From an uncultured Lachnospiraceae bacterium (GTDB lineage: Bacteria > Bacillota > Clostridia > Lachnospirales > Lachnospiraceae), in the NCBI GenBank assembly GCA_902803635.1, contig CADCQU010000296.1, forward strand, positions 1 to 10,294: a DNA stretch of 10,294 nucleotides. The letters are read 5' to 3'. Made by a program: the position numbers and the translations under genes. Shown one piece after another: positions 1 through 5,376 of this stretch (position 1 is its first letter; each line of letters starts with the position of its first letter). The notes beneath the pieces were generated by a model. The model searched no databases. It worked only from the letters and a program-made list of their open reading frames with translations, and was not told the DNA's origin.

Positions 1-531
1 AGGTTGGATCATGTTCCGGTTTATTCCGGGAAGATTATGACGGTTTACCAGGATACGATGGAGCTGCCGGACGGACATTTGGAGAAGTGGGATTTTATTG
101 AGCATCGCTATTCGGGGGCGGCCATCGTCGCGGAGCTTCCGGACGGACGTGTCCTCCTCGTCCGCCAGTACCGCCCCGCCATCGGGAAGGAGACGTTGGA
201 GCTTCCTGCCGGGGCGCGTGAGAAGGACGAGTCGGGAGCCTTGGAGGATTCGAAATTGACGGCTGCCCGCGAGCTGCGGGAGGAGACCGGCTATGTGGCG
301 GGAAGCCTCGAAAAGATGGTGCGCGTCTACAGCTCGCCCGCGTACAACGATGAGTTCACCGACGTCTATCTGGCACGTGACCTTCAAAAAGCGGGTGGCC
401 TCCTCCTTGACGCGGCCGAGGAAATCACTGTGGAAGCACTTACACGGCAGGAGGTGCGTGAGCGTATTTTCGCAGGGGAGATTACTGATTCCAAGACCAT
501 TGCAGGCGTACTCGCCTGGCTGACAATTTGA
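1..531 (+). CDS. NUDIX hydrolase, ADP-ribose pyrophosphatase-like (5' end missing)
   Basis: Likely hydrolyses ADP-ribose or a similar nucleoside diphosphate derivative in the cytoplasm. The frame is open from base 1. A TTG at base 4 is a possible start, but family members usually carry some residues before the segment matching VYSGKIMTVYQDT, so the gene probably begins upstream of the window. Numbering from the TTG, the ELPAG motif ends at G70 and the helix part of the NUDIX box, RELREETGY, lies at 89-97 with the metal-binding glutamates E93 and E94. The LPAG-before-box arrangement and the downstream SSPAYNDEFTDVYLA segment fit the ADP-ribose pyrophosphatase branch. The loop between G70 and R89 is about five residues longer than the canonical box spacing. 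The stop is TGA at 529-531. The family call is firm; the substrate is inferred. Confidence 0.9.
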   Translation, partial: RLDHVPVYSGKIMTVYQDTMELPDGHLEKWDFIEHRYSGAAIVAELPDGRVLLVRQYRPAIGKETLELPAGAREKDESGALEDSKLTAARELREETGYVAGSLEKMVRVYSSPAYNDEFTDVYLARDLQKAGGLLLDAAEEITVEALTRQEVRERIFAGEITDSKTIAGVLAWLTI

Positions 532-546
532 ATATGGCATTTCGCC

Positions 547-574
547 AAAAGTTTCGTTAAATTTCGAAACTTTT
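547..574 (+). terminator. AT-rich hairpin terminator after the NUDIX gene
   Basis: The perfect 10-bp inverted repeat AAAAGTTTCG (547-556) and CGAAACTTTT (565-574) encloses an 8-nt loop, and the right arm ends in four T. It lies 16 nt after the NUDIX stop codon and just before a promoter. The low GC content of the stem makes it a weak or possibly bidirectional terminator. Confidence 0.55.
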
Positions 575-577
575 CTA

Positions 578-606
578 TTGAAGTTTTTATGCTTTCGTTT
601 TATGAT
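578..606 (+). promoter_or_regulatory. Sigma-A type promoter of the secreted-protein gene
   Basis: A -35 box TTGAAG (578-583) and a -10 box TATGAT (601-606) are separated by exactly 17 nt in an AT-rich stretch. They match the TTGACA/TATAAT consensus at 4/6 and 5/6 positions. Transcription would start near 613, giving an untranslated leader of about 85 nt before the ATG at 699. Confidence 0.65.
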
Positions 607-698
607 TGTACAAGATGGGTGTATTTTACGATAAGGGAAGTATTGTCCTTCCCGCTGGGTTGGACGAAACGGAAAATTGACTTTTTTGGAGGGAATGC

Positions 699-2195
699 AT
701 GATTAATAGAAAGTGCTTAACGGCGCTTCTTGCCGCTGTCATCATGACTGCGATTCCGGCAACGGTCCACGCGGATCCGGCGGATTCTTCCATCGGTCGG
801 AAGACGACATGGGACCTTGTCCTTCGCCAGACGGCCGAGGAAGAGATTGCCGAGGAACCTGTCGAAGAGCCTGCGGAAGAACCTGCTTCGGAGCCTGTCA
901 AGTACGAGGAGGAGGTTGTTCCTGCTGAGGAATACCAGCAGGAGGTGCTGAAGCCTGCCCATGCGGCGACCCCGGAAGAGATTATGGCCGAGGCTCTTGC
1001 AGGTATGTCGCTTCCGGAAAATGCGGAGAATCCGGAGACGGTGACCGCTCCGGAGGAAGTGCAAGAGGTACAAGAAGTACAAAATGTACAAGAGGTACAG
1101 GAAGTACTGGAAGAAGAAAGCGGGGAAGTGCGCGAGGAAGCACAGGAAATTGAGACCGAGGAGCTTCCCACCGAACCCCTCGCAGCCGACGGGGAAGACT
1201 TAGACGTGGAGTCGGATGAAACCTACAAGGCTCTTTTCAAAAACAAATCCACATCCTCCACGAGCACGAAGAAAAATTCTCGCATCCCGGTGACGCGCTA
1301 TGCGGGCAAGGACTATTCGCTTGTTTTCGATGCCCGGTACTACTTGCAGCATAATCCGGACGTGGCTTCCCTTGTGGGTGACGACTATGAACTCGCGCTC
1401 CGGCACTTTGTCCTCTATGGCATGTCCCAGCGTCGGCAGGCCATCTCTACCTTCGACGTGAATGCATACTACACGAACTATCCGGAGCTTCATGAGGAGT
1501 TCGGTCTGGACTGGCCAAGCTACTATATGCACTACCAGACCGTCGGCAAGTCGAAGGGCTATGTCGGTACCGGCACGGTGAAATCAAAGACAGCCGTGAA
1601 AGCGGCCCGCGAGGAGGCGGAGCGGAAGGCCCGCGAACAGGCGGAACGGGAGGAGGCGGCCCGGCAGGCAGCCCTCGCCGCGCAGCAGGCGTTCCAGCAG
1701 CAGGCCATCCAGACACAGCAGGCTTCGGGGACGACCCTGACGGCGAACAACGTCCGGGCGACGGCCTTCCTCCAGGAGGTCGCGAAGGTGACGGAGTATG
1801 CCCGCGTGCGAGGCATGACCTACGGCAATTCCGCCTCGGTCATCCCCTGCGAGGACGGTCACATTTCCTGCGACCGTCTGATTGCGCGAGCACTCTACAA
1901 CCTCGGCTTCCATGACCAGCCGATTGGCGGAATCGCGGGCTTCCCCATTTGCAACTACCTGGAGGCCCACGGCTTCCGCAAGGGGACGAGCTTCGCGGAC
2001 ATTGAGCCGGGTTCCATCATCGTGGTCATCAACAACGCCGGCAGCTTCCACTGCTTCGTCGCGGCCAGCTACAACCCGCAGACCAACGTATTTGTCAAGT
2101 ACGATGAAGGGTCAAATGCACGCATCCGCAGCCAGCAGCCGTTTGTCGAGCCTTGGGCATACAGCCGCCTGGTCGCGGTCTATAATTTCACATGA
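699..2195 (+). CDS. Secreted Glu/Pro-rich surface protein with FD-YYL repeats and papain-like C-terminal domain
   Basis: A 498-residue exported protein; the ATG is preceded by GGAGGG at 688-693. Residues 1-25 are a signal peptide with probable cleavage after VHA. Residues 26-200 are low-complexity, rich in Glu, Pro and Val, with EEPVEEPAEEP and VQE repeats. Residues about 206-291 hold two degenerate copies of a repeat common in clostridial surface proteins (FDARYYLQHNPDV, then FDVNAYYTNYPEL, each ending near an HF/HY-x-x-x-G motif). Residues about 295-340 are an Ala/Glu/Arg/Gln-rich probable coiled coil. The C-terminal 150 residues resemble an NlpC/P60-type cysteine hydrolase: C391 sits in ISCDRLIARALYNLG at the head of a helix and H451 in GSFHCFV on a likely strand. 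A role in cell-wall turnover or surface attachment is inferred, and the catalytic pair is a proposal. Flanking promoter and terminator suggest a monocistronic unit. Confidence 0.85.
   Translation: MINRKCLTALLAAVIMTAIPATVHADPADSSIGRKTTWDLVLRQTAEEEIAEEPVEEPAEEPASEPVKYEEEVVPAEEYQQEVLKPAHAATPEEIMAEALAGMSLPENAENPETVTAPEEVQEVQEVQNVQEVQEVLEEESGEVREEAQEIETEELPTEPLAADGEDLDVESDETYKALFKNKSTSSTSTKKNSRIPVTRYAGKDYSLVFDARYYLQHNPDVASLVGDDYELALRHFVLYGMSQRRQAISTFDVNAYYTNYPELHEEFGLDWPSYYMHYQTVGKSKGYVGTGTVKSKTAVKAAREEAERKAREQAEREEAARQAALAAQQAFQQQAIQTQQASGTTLTANNVRATAFLQEVAKVTEYARVRGMTYGNSASVIPCEDGHISCDRLIARALYNLGFHDQPIGGIAGFPICNYLEAHGFRKGTSFADIEPGSIIVVINNAGSFHCFVAASYNPQTNVFVKYDEGSNARIRSQQPFVEPWAYSRLVAVYNFT
1059..1112 (+). 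repeat. Six 9-bp tandem units coding VQE
   Basis: The units read VQE, VQE, VQN, VQE, VQE, VLE (residues 121-138), with DNA units close to GTACAAGAG. Because the period is 9 bp, gain or loss of units would keep the reading frame and only change the length of the stalk-like region of the secreted protein. Confidence 0.8.
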
Positions 2196-2212
2196 AGCAT
2201 AAGTCAAATGCC

Positions 2213-2249
2213 TGGCGGTCTGGCCCTAAAATGGCCGACCGCCATTTTT
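2213..2249 (+). terminator. Strong intrinsic terminator after the secreted-protein gene
   Basis: TGGCGGTC plus GGCC on the left (2213-2225, one bulged T at 2221) pairs with GGCC plus GACCGCCA on the right (2233-2244), giving 12 base pairs around a 7-nt loop. Five T follow at 2245-2249. It lies 18 nt after the stop codon of the upstream gene. Confidence 0.9.
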
Positions 2250-2260
2250 AATTCACAGGG

Positions 2261-2285
2261 CCGCGTAAGGGATTGGCAGCCTTCG
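2261..2285 (+). repeat. Leader block shared with the pilin leader (copy 1)
   Basis: CCGCGTAAGG at 2261-2270, followed after a short gap by GCAGCCTTCG, closely matches the block at 4917-4942 (same CCGCGTAAGG, then GCTGCCTTCG). Both lie about 85-115 nt upstream of a start codon. The function is unknown. Confidence 0.5.
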
Positions 2286-2346
2286 TGCACATTACAACCT
2301 GTCAGGCAGTGGAAAACGAAGCTTTTAGGAGTAAAAGGACAAGAAA

Positions 2347-4293
2347 ATGAAGCCGTCATTTGTCAGAAGAGATTTAAAGAAAGCCGCCGTACAGTGCGTA
2401 AAGACGCACTATCTCACCCTCTTTATCGTTTGCTTTATCATCGCGGTGCTGGGAATCAGCTTCGATGGCTCCTTTGACATTTTCAACGTCAAGGATTCCA
2501 TCATTGGGTGGTTCGTCATGCCGCAGACGTCCTCGCAGACCGAGCCGGTTGAGGAGGATCCGGATACCGGCACCGGCGCGGTCGCTGCCCATGACGACGA
2601 GGAGATCACGCCGTTCGGACTGCTTCTCGACCTCATCACGGGAAACATTGACCAGGCGGAGCGGAAGGCGCAGACAAAGGAGGAGGAGGCCATCCAGGGG
2701 GCTTCGGACACCCTTGGCCGGACGAACGGCATTTTCGCGGGTCTTGCGAACAACGTTGGATCGGGCAAATTCCTCGTATCCATCGGGAAGGCGCTTTCCA
2801 ATATGACGCAATCCAAGACCTTTGCGGCCATTCTCTTTGCGCTCGGCGCGCTCCTCATTTACGTGGCCTACTATTTCTTCTTCCGCGGGGTTTTGAAGGT
2901 CATCATGGCGCGTTACTTTTTGGAGAGCCGTACTTACCAGAAGATTCCGCTGACGCGCTCGGTCTTCCTCCTGCAGCTCAGAAAATGGATGAACGTCGCG
3001 TGGGTCATGCTCGTTCGGGGCATTTACCAGTTCCTCTGGGACCTTACGCTCGTGGGCGGCATTATTAAAATGTACTCTTATTCGCAGGTTCCTTACATCC
3101 TCGCGGAGAACCCCTCAATGAGTGCGAAGGAGGCCATCACGCTGTCCCGGCAAATGATGGATGGCTACAAATGGAAGGCTTTCGTGCTGGATTTGACGCT
3201 GCTTGGCTGGGAGGTGCTGAGCGTGCTGACCCTCGGCCTCTCGGACCTTTGCTTCTTTAACATGTACCAGACCTCCATCGGGGCGGAGCTTTACGCGTGG
3301 CTGCGCGGCAGGGCGAAGGCGGAGGGCAACGAGTACGCAAAGAAGCTAGGGGATAATTGGCTTTATGAGCAGCCGGCCCAGGCCGTCCTTGCGCCGGTCT
3401 ATGCCGATGTCGTCGAGGAGCTTGCCAAGCCGCAGGTCGAGCTCACGCTCCCGGGCATCCGCGGCTTTTTCGCGAAATGGTTCGGCTTCGTCCTTGTCTA
3501 CGACAAACGTGAGCGCGAGTACGAGCAGGATGTCGCCCGCCGGAACACGCTGGCCGTACGAAAGGACGAGCTTGACAACATTTCCTACCCATGGCGGCTC
3601 AACCCCTACCTGCCGCCGATGCCGAAGAAGATCAAGAACCAGCGCTTCCGCTTCGGCTTTACCATTTATTACATGCGCAACTACTCGCTGACCTCGCTGA
3701 TCCTGATCTTCCTCTTCTTCTCGTTCTTTGGATGGGCGTGGGAGGTCATTCTGCACTTCATCCAGGCGGGCGAGTGGGTGAACCGCGGCGTTCTGCACGG
3801 GCCCTGGCTGCCGATTTACGGTTCGGGCGGCATTCTCATGCTCCTCTTCCTCAAGCGCCTTCGCTCGAAGCCGGTGCTGCATTTCTTCGGGACGATCATT
3901 CTCTGCGGCATCGTCGAGTACTTTACGGGCTACGCCTGCGAGGTATTTTTGGGACGGCGGTACTGGAACTATGACGGCTACTTCCTGAACCTGCATGGGC
4001 GCATTTGCGCGGAAGGACTGCTTGCCTTCGGAATCGGCGGCATCCTGATGGTCTACTTCCTCGCACCGCTCCTCGACGACCTGCTCCGGAGGGTTCCGAT
4101 GAAGGTCACGATTCCGCTCTGTGTGGTGCTCGGCGGCCTCTTTATTGCCGACTCGATTTACTCCGGCAAACACCCGAACACCAACACGGGTGAGAAAGAG
4201 CCGGAGAAGAAGGTTACGGCAAATGAACCCGAAAGGGGGACTTCGCCCACGGAGTCCACCGCTGCGGCGGCCATCCGGAGGGCTGGGTATTGA
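2347..4293 (+). CDS. DUF975-like / PF06541-like (ABC-transporter type IV) fusion membrane protein
   Basis: A 648-residue polytopic membrane protein. The ATG follows AAAGGA (2334-2339) at about 7 nt, with a further AGGAG at 2327-2331. The N-terminal half resembles DUF975: a first membrane segment near residues 23-40, a polar Glu-rich stretch, then several segments between about 158 and 315 around the motif ILAENPSMSAKEAITLSRQM followed by DGYKWKAF. A long cytoplasmic-looking linker (about 330-440) follows. The C-terminal half (about 447-600) matches the PF06541 pattern, with FFGWAWEVILHF, NRGVLHGPWLPIYGSGG, CGIVEYFTGY, YFLNLHGRICAEGL and a last membrane segment near 590-605. The tail is charged and probably disordered. 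PF06541 is named as a putative transporter, but no ATPase is nearby and the substrate is unknown. The gene is flanked by terminators on both sides and appears monocistronic. Confidence 0.85.
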   Translation: MKPSFVRRDLKKAAVQCVKTHYLTLFIVCFIIAVLGISFDGSFDIFNVKDSIIGWFVMPQTSSQTEPVEEDPDTGTGAVAAHDDEEITPFGLLLDLITGNIDQAERKAQTKEEEAIQGASDTLGRTNGIFAGLANNVGSGKFLVSIGKALSNMTQSKTFAAILFALGALLIYVAYYFFFRGVLKVIMARYFLESRTYQKIPLTRSVFLLQLRKWMNVAWVMLVRGIYQFLWDLTLVGGIIKMYSYSQVPYILAENPSMSAKEAITLSRQMMDGYKWKAFVLDLTLLGWEVLSVLTLGLSDLCFFNMYQTSIGAELYAWLRGRAKAEGNEYAKKLGDNWLYEQPAQAVLAPVYADVVEELAKPQVELTLPGIRGFFAKWFGFVLVYDKREREYEQDVARRNTLAVRKDELDNISYPWRLNPYLPPMPKKIKNQRFRFGFTIYYMRNYSLTSLILIFLFFSFFGWAWEVILHFIQAGEWVNRGVLHGPWLPIYGSGGILMLLFLKRLRSKPVLHFFGTIILCGIVEYFTGYACEVFLGRRYWNYDGYFLNLHGRICAEGLLAFGIGGILMVYFLAPLLDDLLRRVPMKVTIPLCVVLGGLFIADSIYSGKHPNTNTGEKEPEKKVTANEPERGTSPTESTAAAAIRRAGY

Positions 4294-4306
4294 CAAATGA
4301 AAGAAA

Positions 4307-4342
4307 GAGCAGGCCGCGTCCAAATGGGCGCGGCCTGCTTGT
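4307..4342 (+). terminator. GC-rich hairpin terminator after the membrane protein gene
   Basis: GCAGGCCGCG (4309-4318) pairs perfectly with CGCGGCCTGC (4329-4338). The stem can extend inward by a T-G wobble and two C-G pairs to a 4-nt AAAT loop. Only a poor T-rich run (TTGTGT) follows, so termination may be partial. It begins 14 nt after the stop codon. Confidence 0.7.
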
Positions 4343-4441
4343 GTATGGGAAGGAAGCTTTATGGAGTGAATGGTTTTTTACTGCTATAAATATAGAATGC
4401 ATATATAAAGGGTAGATAAACTGTGGAATAGTATGCATGAA

Positions 4442-4468
4442 AAGTTGTGGATTGATGTTTTGCACAAA
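4442..4468 (+). repeat. 27-nt direct repeat, copy 1
   Basis: AAGTTGTGGATTGATG followed by TTTTGCACAAA. It is identical to the copy at 4507-4533 except for one base (G4454 versus C4519), at a period of 65 nt. It combines a TTGTGGATT box, which differs from the complement of a DnaA box at two positions, with a TTTTGCACAAA box. Confidence 0.85.
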
Positions 4469-4506
4469 AATGGGTGTGGATTTTTTGTGCACTTTTCTGA
4501 ATTTTT

Positions 4507-4533
4507 AAGTTGTGGATTCATGTTTTGCACAAA
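4507..4533 (+). repeat. 27-nt direct repeat, copy 2
   Basis: AAGTTGTGGATTCATG followed by TTTTGCACAAA. Its 3' half also forms an inverted repeat with the sequence just downstream: TTGCACAAATTT (4525-4536) against AAATTT-C-GTGCAA (4544-4556), with one bulged base. Two further TGTGGA boxes lie at 4422 and 4475. Confidence 0.85.
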
Positions 4534-4583
4534 TTTTCAAGGCAAATTTCGTGCAATATTCCGACTTGCGCGGCGGGGGCAAA

Positions 4584-4621
4584 TGCTGTTATGCTTGTTT
4601 TGCCGAAAAGGCATGGCAGTA
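4584..4621 (+). other. Possible RNA stem-loop in the GC-rich block
   Basis: CTGTTATGC (4586-4594) can pair with GCATGGCAG (4611-4619) with two T-G wobbles. One further wobble and one A-T pair extend it to 4584/4621. A competing inner hairpin TGCC-GAAAA-GGCA lies at 4601-4613. A second stem follows: CCCGG near 4631-4636 with the matching GCCGGG near 4661-4667, enclosing CGCGC/GCGCG. No known RNA family could be assigned. Confidence 0.35.
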
Positions 4622-4837
4622 CTCACTCTTCCCGGCACCGGTCGCGCAAAGCACTTAAGGCGCGGCCGGGCTACTAGTACAAGACCGGGGGAGCATCTCG
4701 GCGCCGAAGCTGTCAGAGTCCATGGGAAGCAGCCCGCAAAAAATATTATCAGACGTTTTTTAATCCAGTTTTATATCCTATAGCAAGCCAACAAAGGGAC
4801 AGCTTCCATAATTTTCCCGTTTTGGGACGCACCGCAG

Positions 4838-4901
4838 GGCGTTTTGTCCTTGCGCATTTCCGGTAATCAAAATCAGAGCAAGACGTTTTGCCCTTGCGTA
4901 T
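4838..4901 (+). repeat. Imperfect 20-nt direct repeat in the pilin upstream region
   Basis: GGCGTTTTGTCCTTGCGCAT (4838-4857) and GACGTTTTGCCCTTGCGTAT (4882-4901) match at 17 of 20 positions with a period of 44 nt. All three differences are transitions. A shorter relative, AGACGTTTT, is at 4751-4759. Confidence 0.7.
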
Positions 4902-4915
4902 CTTCAAGTCACTGA

Positions 4916-4954
4916 GCCGCGTAAGGAATTTAGCTGCCTTCGGCAGCACGCGGC
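4916..4954 (+). promoter_or_regulatory. Nested hairpin in the pilin leader
   Basis: The outer stem GCCGCGT (4916-4922) pairs with ACGCGGC (4948-4954). The inner hairpin GCTGCC-TTC-GGCAGC (4933-4947) abuts the right outer arm, leaving a 10-nt unpaired AAGGAATTTA on the left side only. The left part is the block shared with 2261-2285. The free AAGGA could mimic a ribosome binding site, but no start codon follows it. A regulatory role is inferred. Confidence 0.45.
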
Positions 4955-4962
4955 ACACGATG

Positions 4963-4997
4963 AGGGCAGAGGTTCGGCGTTCGCCTCCCTCTGCCCT
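4963..4997 (+). promoter_or_regulatory. Hairpin just upstream of the pilin ribosome binding site
   Basis: AGGGCAGAGG (4963-4972) pairs perfectly with CCTCTGCCCT (4988-4997), enclosing a 15-nt loop that contains GGCG/CGCC. No T-run follows, so it is not a classical intrinsic terminator. It ends 17 nt before the AAAGGAGG site and may stabilise the abundant pilin mRNA or gate its expression. Confidence 0.5.
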
Positions 4998-5029
4998 ATT
5001 GAAAAATATATCGGAAAGGAGGAACTATC

Positions 5030-5197
5030 ATGGGAAACCTGTCTACATTTATGAAGGAGGAGGATGGTGTCACCGTCGTGGAGATCGTGCTCATCCTTGT
5101 CGTCCTGGTCGGGCTGGTGGTGATTTTTAAGTCCCAGCTCACGGCGATTCTGTCCAAGGTGCTCGGCAACGTGTCGAAGCAGGCGAACAGCCTGTAA
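5030..5197 (+). CDS. flp: Flp1-family class IVb pilin
   Basis: A 55-residue major pilin subunit of the Tad/Flp pilus. The start follows AAAGGAGG (5015-5022) at 7 nt. A short charged leader (MGNLSTFMKEEDG) is followed by the type IV-like processing site: cleavage after G13 leaves V14 as first residue with the conserved glutamate E18 at +5. The hydrophobic assembly helix is at about 19-33 and is followed by a small amphipathic tail ending KQANSL. Size and sequence are typical for clostridial Flp1 pilins. It is the first gene of the pilus cluster. The mature subunit would be assembled from the inner membrane face after cutting by the A24 peptidase encoded at 8029-8469. Confidence 0.93.
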   Translation: MGNLSTFMKEEDGVTVVEIVLILVVLVGLVVIFKSQLTAILSKVLGNVSKQANSL

Positions 5198-5223
5198 GGC
5201 GGCGAAACCTGATCGCGGTTCTT

Positions 5224-5260
5224 GCCACGGCGAAGGAAGCCCGTCCTTTCGGGCACGTGG
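5224..5260 (+). other. Hairpin between the pilin gene and the DUF5702 gene
   Basis: GCCCG (5239-5243) pairs with CGGGC (5250-5254), and CCAC (5225-5228) with GTGG (5257-5260) forms an outer stem. It lies 27 nt after the pilin stop in a 179-nt spacer. There is no T-run. It could protect the pilin message 3' end or attenuate readthrough, so that the pilin is made in excess over the minor proteins. Confidence 0.4.
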
Positions 5261-5376
5261 AAAAGGCTGTATGCGCGGGGATTGTGAGAAGGCCTTTCGT
5301 TAAGCTGAAGAAGGTGGAAGTTTTACTATTATATCCGTAAATTAGGAAAAATTTAATAATAAGGAGGGAGAAAGGC

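Larger units (their letters stand above)
4345..5029. other. Gene-poor 685-bp region upstream of the pilin gene
   Basis: No convincing coding sequence is seen on either strand. An open frame at 4433-4783 runs through the repeats, has no ribosome binding site and no recognisable composition. The region splits into an AT-rich part (4365-4560) with repeats and TGTGGA boxes, a GC-rich part (4562-4740) with several possible stems, an intermediate part (4741-4910) with an imperfect 20-nt direct repeat, and the immediate pilin leader (4911-5029) with two hairpins. No clear -35/-10 pair was found, so the promoter of the pilus operon is not placed. Confidence 0.6.

Noticed and set aside
626..1171. 181-residue Ser/Cys/Thr-rich minus-strand frame
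   Set aside because: It is a mirror of the Glu-rich repeats of the secreted protein on the plus strand, not an independent gene.
2273..2298. Promoter TTGGCA / TACAAC before the membrane protein gene
   Set aside because: The spacer is only 14 nt and the -10 box is poor.
3346..4323. 325-residue open frame on the minus strand
   Set aside because: It is antisense to the well-supported membrane protein gene. It is charged, lacks domain character, and arises from high-GC codon complement.
4442..4533. CRISPR array
   Set aside because: There are only two repeat copies, the spacing is not repeated further, and no cas genes are present.
4422..4560. Chromosomal replication origin
   Set aside because: The TGTGGATT boxes deviate from the DnaA consensus at two positions and neither dnaA nor dnaN lies nearby. 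Kept only as a finding about repeats.
4573..4700. Possible c-di-GMP-I riboswitch upstream of the pilus genes (GGCAAA, a GAAA loop, then GCGCAAAGC in the same order as the aptamer)
   Set aside because: About 20 extra bases separate the first stem from GCAAAGC and the usual GGACGCAAAGCC context is absent. The match is to short words only.
4433..4783. 116-residue open frame in the gene-poor region
   Set aside because: It has no ribosome binding site, runs through direct repeats and structured DNA, and shows no family resemblance or codon pattern like the neighbours.
5224..5260. Intrinsic terminator between flp and the DUF5702 gene
   Set aside because: A hairpin is present but no T-run follows. 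It is recorded as a possible attenuating or protective hairpin only.
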